Assembly (NCBI RefSeq): GCF_000377005.1
Contig: NZ_AQYB01000033.1
Span: 434,001 to 498,000 of the forward strand
DNA: 64,000 bases
Reading direction: 5' to 3'
Origin: Streptococcus minor DSM 17118
Lineage (GTDB): Bacteria; Bacillota; Bacilli; Lactobacillales; Streptococcaceae
This document shows positions 18,608 to 26,256 of this stretch, piece after piece. Numbering within the stretch: position 1 is the first letter of the stretch; each line of letters starts with the position of its first letter. The position numbers and the translations under genes were made by a program. Under the pieces are notes generated by a model. The model did not search any database. It was not told the DNA's origin and saw nothing but the letters and a program-made list of their open reading frames with translations.

Positions 18608-20521
18608 CTATTCTAGTGCTTCGTTTAAGCTTTCCCACTCTTGCATCAGCATGTCTTGCTCCTTATTGAGTTTGTCCAATGCTTCTTGCAAGTCCATTAG
18701 CTGAATGGCATCATTCGTTGCAGTCATAGCCTGAGTGATTTCTGATTCTCTTTCTTCGATGTTTTCCAATTCCTCTTCAATCTGCTGAATACGGCGTGTG
18801 ACTTTGCGGATTTCCTTTTGACTTTCCTTCTGCTGCTGGTAATCGGTGGTCACTGGCTCAGCTGCCTTCGAGCTGGTCAGGTCCACTTTCGCCTGCCTTT
18901 GTCGCTCTAACTCTTCTAGCTCTGCTTTTTTCTCCAAGTAATAATCATAGTCACCTAGATAAAGGGTAGAACCTTTCTCAGAAATTTCCAGAACCTTGGT
19001 TGCCACACGGTTGATAAAATAGCGATCGTGGCTCACAAAGAGCAGAGTTCCATCAAAGTCAATAAGAGCATTTTCTAACACTTCCTTACTGTCAATATCC
19101 AGGTGGTTAGTTGGCTCATCCAAGATCAAGAAGTTATTTCTTTGCATCGATAATTTTGCTAGAAGCAGGCGAGCTCGCTCCCCGCCAGACAACATGGATA
19201 CAGACTTTTTCACATCATCACCTGAAAAAAGGAAAGCTCCTAGGCGATTGCGAATTTCCACCTCGGGAGTCGCAGGAAATTCATTCCACAACTCATCCAA
19301 GACAGTATTGGTCCTAGTCAGATTCGCCTGGGTTTGATCATAATAACCTGTTTCCACATTCGCACCATAGGTCGAAGTTCCTTGTATAAACGGAATCTGA
19401 CCGATAAGTGACTTAAGAAAAGTAGTCTTGCCGATTCCATTTGGTCCAACGATGGCTATGGCATCGAATTTTTTGACATCCAATGAAATAGGGCGTGACA
19501 AAATCTGACCATCATACCCGACAGCAGCATCTATGACTGTTAAAACGATATTTCCCGATACTTTTTCAGCTTGGAAGGTCATGTTGGCTAACTTGCTTGC
19601 TGTCTGAGGTTTATCCAAGCGCTCCATTTTTTCTAATTGCTTACGTCTAGCTTGAGCTCGTTTGGTGGTTGAGGCTCGGACGATATTACGCTGGACAAAG
19701 TCTTCTAGCTTGGCAATTTCCTTTTGCTGTTTTTCAAAATTCTTTTCTTCAGTGGCTAGTTTTTCAGCCTTGAGGTCCATAAATTTGGAGTAATTCCCCA
19801 CATAGCGGTCGAGAGAATGGGGAGTCAAATCCAAGGTCACAGTTGCTACCTTGTCCAAGAAATAACGGTCGTGACTAACAATCATGAGGGCCCCCTGGTA
19901 GTTAGCCAGATAATTCTCCAACCAAGCGATGCTGTCAATGTCCAGGTGGTTAGTTGGCTCATCCAAGACCAAGAGTTCTGGTTTTTCCAACAACATCTTG
20001 GCCAGCGCCAGACGAGTATTTTGCCCACCGGATAACTCCTCTATCTTCATGTTCCACATGGACTGATCAAATTTGAAACCATTGAGAATGGCTTTGATGT
20101 CCGATTCGTAGGTGAAACCTCCGCGAACCCGAAAATCCTCTGATAGGCGGTCATAATCTGCCATGAGTTTGTCAGCAGTAGCACCCGTCCAGTCAGCCAT
20201 CTGCATCTCCATAGTACGAAGTGTTTTTTCTACTGTCCTCAAGTCCTCAAAGACATGGAGCATCTCCTCAAAAATCGTTCGGTCGGATTCGAAACGCGAA
20301 TCTTGGGCCAAGTATGAGAGGGTCAAATCCCTCTTAGTATTAACCTCGCCAGATGTGGGTGCTTCTTCTCCAACTAAGATTTTTAAAAGAGTAGACTTAC
20401 CAGCTCCGTTGCGACCCACTAAGGCAATTCGGTCTCGTTCATCCACCTGAATATTGATGTTATCAAAGAGCACATCCCCTGAAAAGGATCGCTCAATCTT
20501 GTGTCCACTAAGTATAATCAT
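18608..20521 (-). CDS. ABC-F family ATPase (Uup/YdiF-like)
   Basis: 637 residues with tandem ABC cassettes: Walker A GRNGAGKST (about 36-44) and GPNGIGKTT, signatures LSGGQNTR and LSGGERAR, Walker B VLDEPTNHLD twice. A basic linker (RASTTKRAQARRKQLEK) separates the cassettes. A C-terminal coiled coil (about 545-637, QKEIRKVTRRIQQIEEELEN) matches the Uup/YdiF class that binds ribosomes or branched DNA/RNA. It is longer than the first ABC-F gene because of this tail. The start is unusual: TACAAT with TGT in front lies 6 nt upstream of the ATG, with no proper Shine-Dalgarno. Confidence 0.88.
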   Translation of the reverse strand: MIILSGHKIERSFSGDVLFDNINIQVDERDRIALVGRNGAGKSTLLKILVGEEAPTSGEVNTKRDLTLSYLAQDSRFESDRTIFEEMLHVFEDLRTVEKTLRTMEMQMADWTGATADKLMADYDRLSEDFRVRGGFTYESDIKAILNGFKFDQSMWNMKIEELSGGQNTRLALAKMLLEKPELLVLDEPTNHLDIDSIAWLENYLANYQGALMIVSHDRYFLDKVATVTLDLTPHSLDRYVGNYSKFMDLKAEKLATEEKNFEKQQKEIAKLEDFVQRNIVRASTTKRAQARRKQLEKMERLDKPQTASKLANMTFQAEKVSGNIVLTVIDAAVGYDGQILSRPISLDVKKFDAIAIVGPNGIGKTTFLKSLIGQIPFIQGTSTYGANVETGYYDQTQANLTRTNTVLDELWNEFPATPEVEIRNRLGAFLFSGDDVKKSVSMLSGGERARLLLAKLSMQRNNFLILDEPTNHLDIDSKEVLENALIDFDGTLLFVSHDRYFINRVATKVLEISEKGSTLYLGDYDYYLEKKAELEELERQRQAKVDLTSSKAAEPVTTDYQQQKESQKEIRKVTRRIQQIEEELENIEERESEITQAMTATNDAIQLMDLQEALDKLNKEQDMLMQEWESLNEALE

Positions 20522-20536
20522 ACTTCTATTGTAACA
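20522..20536 (-). promoter_or_regulatory. Extended -10 promoter 6 nt from the ABC-F start codon
   Basis: TGTTACAAT on the minus strand (TACAAT 20528-20533, TGT 20534-20536), then 6 nt, then ATG at 20521. Transcription would start at or next to the ATG. It lies directly downstream of the estA terminator. Confidence 0.55.
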
Positions 20537-20560
20537 AAAAAGCAGGGAAATTTCCCTACT
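20536..20560 (-). terminator. Intrinsic terminator of estA
   Basis: AGCAGGGAAA (20541-20550) pairs with TTTCCCTACT (20551-20560) apart from one G-U; on the minus strand a TTTTTT tract follows. Confidence 0.8.
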
Positions 20561-20578
20561 TCTGTGATTAAAAAATAC

Positions 20579-21370
20579 CTAACTCAATCGTTCTTCTTCT
20601 TTGTAATCAATGGGCAGTTTTTTTAAGAAAACTTGGAGTTGCTGCTCCCAGTAGTACCAGTCGTGAGTCCCATGACCAGTTTGACTCTCTATGTCCAAAC
20701 CCATTTCTTGCAAGAGCTTGACAGCCTTTTGATTGCTTGTAAAAAGAAAATCCTCCCGACCACACCAGGTGTAAAACTTTGATTTCATATCATGTTTTTT
20801 GACAAAGGTTGTCAGAAGATGCTGTTCCAGATTTTCCTTGGTTAACTCTCCAAATATTCCCTGCCAGTAAGCTGGCTTAGCATTGACATTGGCTGTCAAT
20901 TCATCTAAATCAAGTCCGACACCCAAAGCACCAGAAAAGGCACCGACGTAAGCATAATCGTTAGTAGAAAGTCCAATTTTAAATGCACCATATCCCCCCA
21001 TAGATAAGCCAGCAATAAATGTCTTCTCTCTTTTTCGAGTCATATTTGGAAAAAATCGTCGCATGATTTTGGGTAATTCAGTGGCGATAGCATCAAAATA
21101 GTTGAGACCGTAAGTTGTATTGGTATACCAGCCCAAGTCTACATTGGGCATGATGACAATCAGATTGGTATGGCGAATCAGACGCTCAATAGCTGTCCGC
21201 TTACGCCAAGAGTTCTCATTGCCACTCATACCGTGGAGCAAGTACAGTACCGGAATATCCTGACTGTCTATCTGTTCTTCCGAAAGGTCTGCTGCATCAG
21301 GATAAATGACACTGACATGGCGTGCCATATCCAATGTTTCAGAAAAATATTCAATCTCAAAGGTTGCCAT
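20579..21370 (-). CDS. estA: Esterase EstA (tributyrin esterase type)
   Basis: A 263-residue alpha/beta hydrolase of the esterase D/S-formylglutathione hydrolase-like family. The nucleophile elbow GLSMGGYG has S123, the oxyanion region LYLLHGMSGNENSW is near 43-56, and the catalytic histidine lies in GHGTHDWYYWE near 238. In pneumococci EstA is a carboxylesterase acting on short acyl esters, including O-acetylated sugars. It follows rnjB by 58 nt with a hairpin between them, the rnjB-estA order I recall in pneumococci. No signal peptide, so cytosolic. Confidence 0.9.
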   Translation of the reverse strand: MATFEIEYFSETLDMARHVSVIYPDAADLSEEQIDSQDIPVLYLLHGMSGNENSWRKRTAIERLIRHTNLIVIMPNVDLGWYTNTTYGLNYFDAIATELPKIMRRFFPNMTRKREKTFIAGLSMGGYGAFKIGLSTNDYAYVGAFSGALGVGLDLDELTANVNAKPAYWQGIFGELTKENLEQHLLTTFVKKHDMKSKFYTWCGREDFLFTSNQKAVKLLQEMGLDIESQTGHGTHDWYYWEQQLQVFLKKLPIDYKEEERLS

Positions 21371-21395
21371 ATTACTTCCTCTTTTTCTTTTTGAG

Positions 21396-21418
21396 AAAAG
21401 AGCTAGTTACCTAGCTCT
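21396..21418 (-). terminator. Hairpin between rnjB and estA, partial terminator or processing site
   Basis: AGAGCTAG (21399-21406), a 4-nt loop and CTAGCTCT (21411-21418); on the minus strand TTTTC follows. The short T run suggests partial termination, setting a lower estA level. Confidence 0.55.
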
Positions 21419-21428
21419 CATCAAATCC

Positions 21429-23090
21429 TTATTTCACTTCCATAATGACTGGAAGAATAGATGGGCGGCGCTTGGTTTGTTCAAAAAGATATTTGGACAA
21501 ATCATCTCGAACTGCACTCTTGAGCTCGCTCCAGTCAAAGCTATCCTTGGTGAAGTATTTCTCCACACAGGTATTGACCAACTCGGCTGATTCGCGCAGG
21601 ATATCCCTGCTTTTCTTAACATAAATAAATCCTCGAGTATTCACCTTGGCCTTGGAGATGATTTTCTTTTCCTTGCGGTTAACAGTAATGGCCACAATGA
21701 AAATTCCATCCTCGGATAAGAGTTTCCGGTCACGAAGCACAATATTACCCACATCTCCGATAGCATTCCCATCTATCATGACATCACCAGCAGACACCGC
21801 TCCATCATGAACAAATTCGCCCTGCTCATAACTCATGATATCCCCACGTTTAACAATAAAGATGTTTTCTGGATAAAATCCAATTTCCAATGCCGCCTTG
21901 GCATGAGCATCTAGTTGGCGATATTCTCCTTGGATTGGGAAGAGGAACTTGGGACGTAAGATATTGAGCATGAGTTGCAAGTCACGCGCATTTCCATGAC
22001 CAGATACACGCAAGTTTTTAGTGATCGACTTCACCACACCACCTGCTTGGTAAATCATGTTCTCAACTCTAGCCACAACTGCTTCTTTAGAAACTGTTGG
22101 AGTGGTGACAATGTACACCAAATCTCCCTCTTTTATCTCTACATAACGATGGCGACCGATGGACATTTTTCGTAAGCCGTTGAGTGGTTCACCCATACGA
22201 CCTGTCTCCAAGACAATCAGCTCATGGTCTTCAAACTTGCCCATGTCCTTGGGCTTGATGAGGAGACGCTCACTAGCTAGACGCAATTTTTTCAAGTGAA
22301 TGGCTGTCCGAACGATGTTTTCTACATCGTGTCCTGTCAGGACAACGCGGCGACCAGTCGCCTCTGCTGCATCAAAAATCTGCTGAATACGGATGATGTT
22401 GCTGGCAACAGCAGCCACAATCACTCGTCCATCCCAGTCTGCAATGGTATTGAGTATCTCTTCTCTCTCCTCATGCATGCTAGCAACCTGAACATGACTA
22501 TCAGCATTGGCAGAATCAGACAAGAGAGCCAAGACACCTTCCCGGCCAATTTCCGCTAAACGGGCAAAGTCTGTTCGATAGTAAGGCGCGGCAGCTTGGT
22601 CAAATTTGAAATCACCCGTATAGACAATATTTCCTTCATCTGTCTTGACCACAATTCCCAAACTCTCAGGAATAGAGTGAGTCGTTTTAAAGAAAGAAAT
22701 CACAGAATCACCAAAGTCAATCTCTGATTTGGCATTGATAACATGGAAGTCATTGAATTTCTTTGTAGCGGAGTATTTTTTAACCACTAGTTTTGCCAAT
22801 TCAATGGTCAAATGGGAACCAAAAACAGGCACTTTTACTTTTTCCAAAAGATAAGGAAGGGCACCAATAGCATCCGCATGACCATGACTCAAGAAGATAC
22901 CAGCAACGCGCTCCTTATTTTCTACTAGGTAGTCAAAGTTGGGAACAATCACATCCACTCCGAGTTGCTCATTTTCTGGGTATTTGAGCCCAGCATCCAG
23001 CACAAAAATGCTGTCCTTAACCTCAGCGATGTAGAGATTTTTTCCATTCTCTCGGACACCACCCAAGGCCATGATTTTAATATCACTCAT
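21429..23090 (-). CDS. rnjB: Ribonuclease J2
   Basis: A 553-residue metallo-beta-lactamase/beta-CASP RNase. The catalytic histidine motif reads LSHGHADAIG (H69, H71, D73, then A74) instead of HxHxDH as in RNase J1, a degeneration I associate with RNase J2. Later motifs include YTGDFKFDQ and the beta-CASP region with SGHGNARDL near 390. J2 pairs with the active J1 (encoded elsewhere) and takes part in mRNA decay and 5' exonuclease activity. Promoter TGGTATAAT at 23202-23210 leaves a leader of about 100 nt. Downstream partner estA. Confidence 0.92.
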   Translation of the reverse strand: MSDIKIMALGGVRENGKNLYIAEVKDSIFVLDAGLKYPENEQLGVDVIVPNFDYLVENKERVAGIFLSHGHADAIGALPYLLEKVKVPVFGSHLTIELAKLVVKKYSATKKFNDFHVINAKSEIDFGDSVISFFKTTHSIPESLGIVVKTDEGNIVYTGDFKFDQAAAPYYRTDFARLAEIGREGVLALLSDSANADSHVQVASMHEEREEILNTIADWDGRVIVAAVASNIIRIQQIFDAAEATGRRVVLTGHDVENIVRTAIHLKKLRLASERLLIKPKDMGKFEDHELIVLETGRMGEPLNGLRKMSIGRHRYVEIKEGDLVYIVTTPTVSKEAVVARVENMIYQAGGVVKSITKNLRVSGHGNARDLQLMLNILRPKFLFPIQGEYRQLDAHAKAALEIGFYPENIFIVKRGDIMSYEQGEFVHDGAVSAGDVMIDGNAIGDVGNIVLRDRKLLSEDGIFIVAITVNRKEKKIISKAKVNTRGFIYVKKSRDILRESAELVNTCVEKYFTKDSFDWSELKSAVRDDLSKYLFEQTKRRPSILPVIMEVK

Positions 23091-23201
23091 GATATAAGTC
23101 CTCTTTATTCGTTAATTTTCATACAAACGGTCCTTGTTTCCTGCTTCTTAATAGGTTGACAAGTCGAATTACAGTTCTGCAGTTTCCTGCATATCACAAG
23201 T

Positions 23202-23210
23202 ATTATACCA
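23202..23210 (-). promoter_or_regulatory. Extended -10 promoter of rnjB
   Basis: TGGTATAAT on the minus strand (TATAAT 23202-23207). The leader to the rnjB ATG is about 100 nt and holds a five-codon ORF (MKINE) with AAGGA upstream, ending just before the rnjB ribosome-binding site. Confidence 0.65.
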
Positions 23211-23238
23211 TTTTTTCTTCCCAAATGCGACAAATGAA

Positions 23239-23258
23239 AAGCCCATTTAAATGGGCTT
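23239..23258 (-). terminator. Terminator of the trpXYZ-type operon
   Basis: Perfect palindrome of AAGCCCATTT with its complement (23239-23258), followed on the minus strand by TTTTC. Confidence 0.7.
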
Positions 23259-23263
23259 CATTT

Positions 23264-24022
23264 CTACTCAAAAAACTGATAATAATCTGCAATCTGCATT
23301 TGTACTTTTTCATCATGACTGACATCCTTGACGATTTTCCCATCTTTCATAACGATAAGACGATTGCCATACGTTAGGGCATCTTCCATATGATGAGTAA
23401 TCATAAGAGCAGTCAAGCGACCATCCCTAACAAATTCGTCAGTCAACTGCATGAGAGAGACACTGGTCTTAGGATCTAGGGCTGCCGTATGTTCATCAAG
23501 AAGTAACAGTTCTGGTCGTTTCAGGGTCGCCATGAGGAGACTCAGTGCCTGACGTTGACCACCAGACAAGAGTCCTGTCGGTGTTTCCAAATGTTTATCC
23601 AAACCATTACCAGTTCTGGTCAAAAGTTGGGAAAACTCCTCTTTATAGGTATGGATTTTTCTAGGAGAAAAGGGGCGTTTTTCTCCTCGGTCTTTGGCGA
23701 TCAAGAGATTTTCACCCACTGTCATTCGCGGGGCTGTTCCCATTTTTGGATCCTGAAAGACGCGCGCCAAGTACTTAGCTCTTTTTTCAGCTGGGAGCAA
23801 GGTCACATCCTCTCCCAAAATCGAAATACTGCCGCTAGTCAGCATCAGGGTACCTGCGATGACATTGAAGAGGGTAGATTTCCCAGCCCCATTTCCGCCT
23901 AAGATTGTCAAAAAATCATGCTCGTAGATATCCAAACTGACATTGTCCAAGATCGTCTTGACCTCATCAAAGCCGTTGTTGACTTGCACCGTGGCATTTT
24001 TTAATTCAACTATTTTTTTCAT
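23264..24022 (-). CDS. trpZ: ABC transporter ATPase, TrpZ type
   Basis: A 252-residue nucleotide-binding subunit. Walker A GGNGAGKST is near residues 40-48, the signature LSGGQRQALSL is in the middle, and Walker B LLLLDEHTAALD carries histidine after the catalytic glutamate, as seen in some COG1101 ATPases. The chosen start, MKKIVELKN, overlaps the permease stop (ATGA) and has GGGGG upstream; a frame 19 codons longer lies inside the permease gene. Third gene of a binding protein-permease-ATPase operon. The Trp leader peptide upstream points to an aromatic amino acid, probably tryptophan, as substrate. Confidence 0.8.
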   Translation of the reverse strand: MKKIVELKNATVQVNNGFDEVKTILDNVSLDIYEHDFLTILGGNGAGKSTLFNVIAGTLMLTSGSISILGEDVTLLPAEKRAKYLARVFQDPKMGTAPRMTVGENLLIAKDRGEKRPFSPRKIHTYKEEFSQLLTRTGNGLDKHLETPTGLLSGGQRQALSLLMATLKRPELLLLDEHTAALDPKTSVSLMQLTDEFVRDGRLTALMITHHMEDALTYGNRLIVMKDGKIVKDVSHDEKVQMQIADYYQFFE

Positions 24023-24888
24023 CGTGATAAAGACACCCCCTTGAAGACTTTCTTTTTCAAAACAGGTACCATAAGACATAGAGCCAGTACAATCGCACTG
24101 AAAAGCTTGAGATAGTTGGTATTAAAACCAAGAGTGATGACACCTGCAATTAGAAACTGATACAGAATGGAGCCGACAACAATGGCAATCAAGCGTTCCA
24201 ACAAGGTCAATCCTGTCGAAAAGAGAACTTCACCGATGATGATAGAAGCTAAACCAATCACGATGACACCTATCCCCTTGGATACATCCGCGTAACCATC
24301 CTGTTGACTGACTAAGGCTCCAGCCAAGGCAATCAGACCATTTGAAACGACCAACCCCATGACCTCCATTCGATCAGTATGGATACCAAAACTCTTTGCC
24401 ATATCACGATTGTCACCTGTAGCGATATAGGCCTGACCTAGCTTGGTATAGAGGAAATAGATGAGACAAACTATCACCAAAAGCACAGCCAACAATCCAA
24501 CTAGCAACAAATTGGTAGCCTTGCTAAAGGGTAATAGGTCCTGCAAGGTTTGAATATCTAGCAAACCTAAATTTGCACGTCCCATAATCATAAGCATCAG
24601 AGAGTTGCAGGATGTCATGACCAAGATACCTGCTAAAAGGGTCGGAATTTTGCCCTTGGTATAAAGAAGACCCGTGACCAAACCAGCTAGGCAGCCCGAC
24701 AGGGCTCCAGCTAGAGTTGACACTAAGGGATGAATTCCCATATTCATCAAGGTGACAGCAACTGCTCCACCTAGTGGAAACGAGCCTTCTGTTGTCATAT
24801 CAGGAAAGTTGAGAATCCGGAAGGTCAGGTAAATCCCCAAACCGAGGATTCCCCACAAAAGACCTTGTGATACAGATGAGATAATCAT
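24019..24888 (-). CDS. trpY: ABC transporter permease, TrpY type
   Basis: A 289-residue permease with eight or nine hydrophobic segments, of the LivH/BPD_transp_2-related COG4120 type (ILNFPDMTTEGSFPLGGAVA near residues 25-45). A basic tail ends the protein. It overlaps the ATPase gene by four bases and follows the binding-protein gene by 14 nt. The single permease presumably forms a homodimer in the membrane. Confidence 0.8.
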   Translation of the reverse strand: MIISSVSQGLLWGILGLGIYLTFRILNFPDMTTEGSFPLGGAVAVTLMNMGIHPLVSTLAGALSGCLAGLVTGLLYTKGKIPTLLAGILVMTSCNSLMLMIMGRANLGLLDIQTLQDLLPFSKATNLLLVGLLAVLLVIVCLIYFLYTKLGQAYIATGDNRDMAKSFGIHTDRMEVMGLVVSNGLIALAGALVSQQDGYADVSKGIGVIVIGLASIIIGEVLFSTGLTLLERLIAIVVGSILYQFLIAGVITLGFNTNYLKLFSAIVLALCLMVPVLKKKVFKGVSLSR

Positions 24889-24902
24889 ATTGTCTATACT
24901 TT

Positions 24903-25907
24903 CTATTCGTCTACTTTGACAGCGATATCCGCTTCTTCAAGCAGGCTGTCTGGAATGGTGATACCTAGTTCTTTAGCTGCTTTCAAGTTAAGAGTTGGTG
25001 TTCCCGTATCCACTACCTTTACAGGTACTTCGGAAACTTTTTTACCAGCTAGTATTTTCACAGCAATTTTAGCTGTTTCAAGGCCCAAATCATATTGACT
25101 TTGTGCCACAGAAGCAATAGACCCTTGTTTGACCATGGTATCCACACTAGAATAAATTGGAATCTTAGCTGCATTTGCTGCCGTAACCACCGTAGGAAAG
25201 GCAGAAGCAATAGTGTTGTCCTGTGGTACAAAGATAGCGTCCACTTTACCAGTCATGACAGACATGGTTGTGGTAATTTCATTAGTAGATGGAACAGCGT
25301 ATTCTACCACTTTCAAGCCTGATTTTTCAGCATATTGAGTAAATTCTTTAACTTGGGAAACGGAGTTATCCTCGCTACTTGCATAAAGTACACCAATGAT
25401 TTTGGCATCAGGTGTGACCATCTCGATTAGTTCAACCGTTTGGGCAAGTGGTACATGATTGGAGAGTCCTGTCACATTGCCTTCAGGCTGATCTAGATTT
25501 TTCACCAACTTTGCACCAACAGGGTCTGAGATAGCCCCCATGACAACAGGGATATCAGCAGTGGCCGAAGCCAAACCTTGAGCCGCTGGTGTGGCAATTC
25601 CAATCACGATATCATTGCCATCATTGACCAATTTCTTACTCATCGTTTGAATCTTACTCTGATCAGCTTCTGCATTCAGAAGCGTTAGTTTGACATTACT
25701 CCCCTCATAACCAGCATCAGCCAATCCATCCTCAATACCGCGCTCAATTTCATCAAGAGCGTCATGGGTTACAAATTGGAGGATACCAATTTTTACCACT
25801 TCTTTTTCATTTTGAGCAATGGATTCTTTGCGGCTGCTGAAAAAAAGTGCAGCAAGGACTAATACAACTAGAGCGATAAGGGTTCCAATAAGAGGTTTAT
25901 TTTTCAT
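24903..25907 (-). CDS. trpX: ABC transporter substrate-binding protein, TrpX type
   Basis: 334 residues starting MKNKPLIGTL; the longer frame from 25928 was rejected because AAAAAGGAG precedes this ATG. An uncleaved-looking N-terminal hydrophobic segment (about 6-24) lacks a lipobox cysteine, so the protein may stay anchored by this helix. The mature part is an ABC_sub_bind (COG2984) fold: VVKIGILQFVTHDALDEI, NAEADQSKIQTMSKKL, and VIGIATPAAQGLASAT. Streptococcal TrpX proteins of this family are predicted tryptophan/aromatic binders. The leader upstream (25986-26200) with a Trp-codon peptide and an attenuator supports tryptophan control. Confidence 0.8.
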   Translation of the reverse strand: MKNKPLIGTLIALVVLVLAALFFSSRKESIAQNEKEVVKIGILQFVTHDALDEIERGIEDGLADAGYEGSNVKLTLLNAEADQSKIQTMSKKLVNDGNDIVIGIATPAAQGLASATADIPVVMGAISDPVGAKLVKNLDQPEGNVTGLSNHVPLAQTVELIEMVTPDAKIIGVLYASSEDNSVSQVKEFTQYAEKSGLKVVEYAVPSTNEITTTMSVMTGKVDAIFVPQDNTIASAFPTVVTAANAAKIPIYSSVDTMVKQGSIASVAQSQYDLGLETAKIAVKILAGKKVSEVPVKVVDTGTPTLNLKAAKELGITIPDSLLEEADIAVKVDE

Positions 25908-25985
25908 GTGATTCTCCTTTTTATACAATACAGAGGCTCAAGGCCATTTTCTATTACATATTCTATAGTGGTTCAAGAGTCAACT

Positions 25986-26096
25986 AAAAAGAAAAAGCAC
26001 ATAGCAAGGTATCCTGCTACGCGCTCCTATCTATATGGTCCATGAAGACTAGCGCATAGATACTTTTTAGAAGTACTCTAAAAGTCGTATCTATGC
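25986..26096 (-). promoter_or_regulatory. Transcription attenuator of the trpXYZ-type operon
   Basis: In RNA order on the minus strand there are two structures. The first is a long hairpin (arms 26087-26096 and 26054-26063, extended by a TTTTAGA-type inner stem). The second is a strong terminator with arms 26013-26024 and 25997-26009 and a U-rich tail at 25986-25996. The distal arm of the first hairpin can instead pair with 26116-26124, inside the Trp-codon segment of the leader peptide (9 bp with one G-U), or with 26028-26035 just before the terminator. These are the mutually exclusive pairings expected of ribosome-controlled attenuation. Confidence 0.8.
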
Positions 26097-26114
26097 ACAA
26101 ACATAAACACAACT

Positions 26115-26168
26115 TTACCTATGCCAGTTTTGCCAGTTTGTAAGTGGTTGAGTGTATGCCATCTTCAT
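26115..26168 (-). CDS. Trp-codon leader peptide (attenuation)
   Basis: A 17-codon ORF, MKMAYTQPLTNWQNWHR, with GAGAGGAAG directly upstream; the second ATG (codon 3) has the better spacing. Two Trp codons (W12, W15) lie close to the stop, in a 17-residue peptide where none would be expected by chance. It sits between the promoter at 26194-26221 and the terminator at 25986-26024, in front of trpXYZ. The inferred role is that ribosome stalling at UGG when charged tRNA-Trp is scarce changes the RNA fold and allows read-through. Confidence 0.8.
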   Translation of the reverse strand: MKMAYTQPLTNWQNWHR

Positions 26169-26193
26169 CTTCCTCTCTGTTTTGGTTTGTTTT

Positions 26194-26221
26194 ATTATAC
26201 CCTATTTTTTGAAAAATGCAA
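26194..26221 (-). promoter_or_regulatory. Promoter of the trp leader and trpXYZ-type operon
   Basis: TTGCAT (26216-26221), a 16-bp spacer and TATAAT (26194-26199) on the minus strand. Confidence 0.75.
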
Positions 26222-26256
26222 GCCTATTTTTTGAATTTTTTAATAATTTTAAAAAA

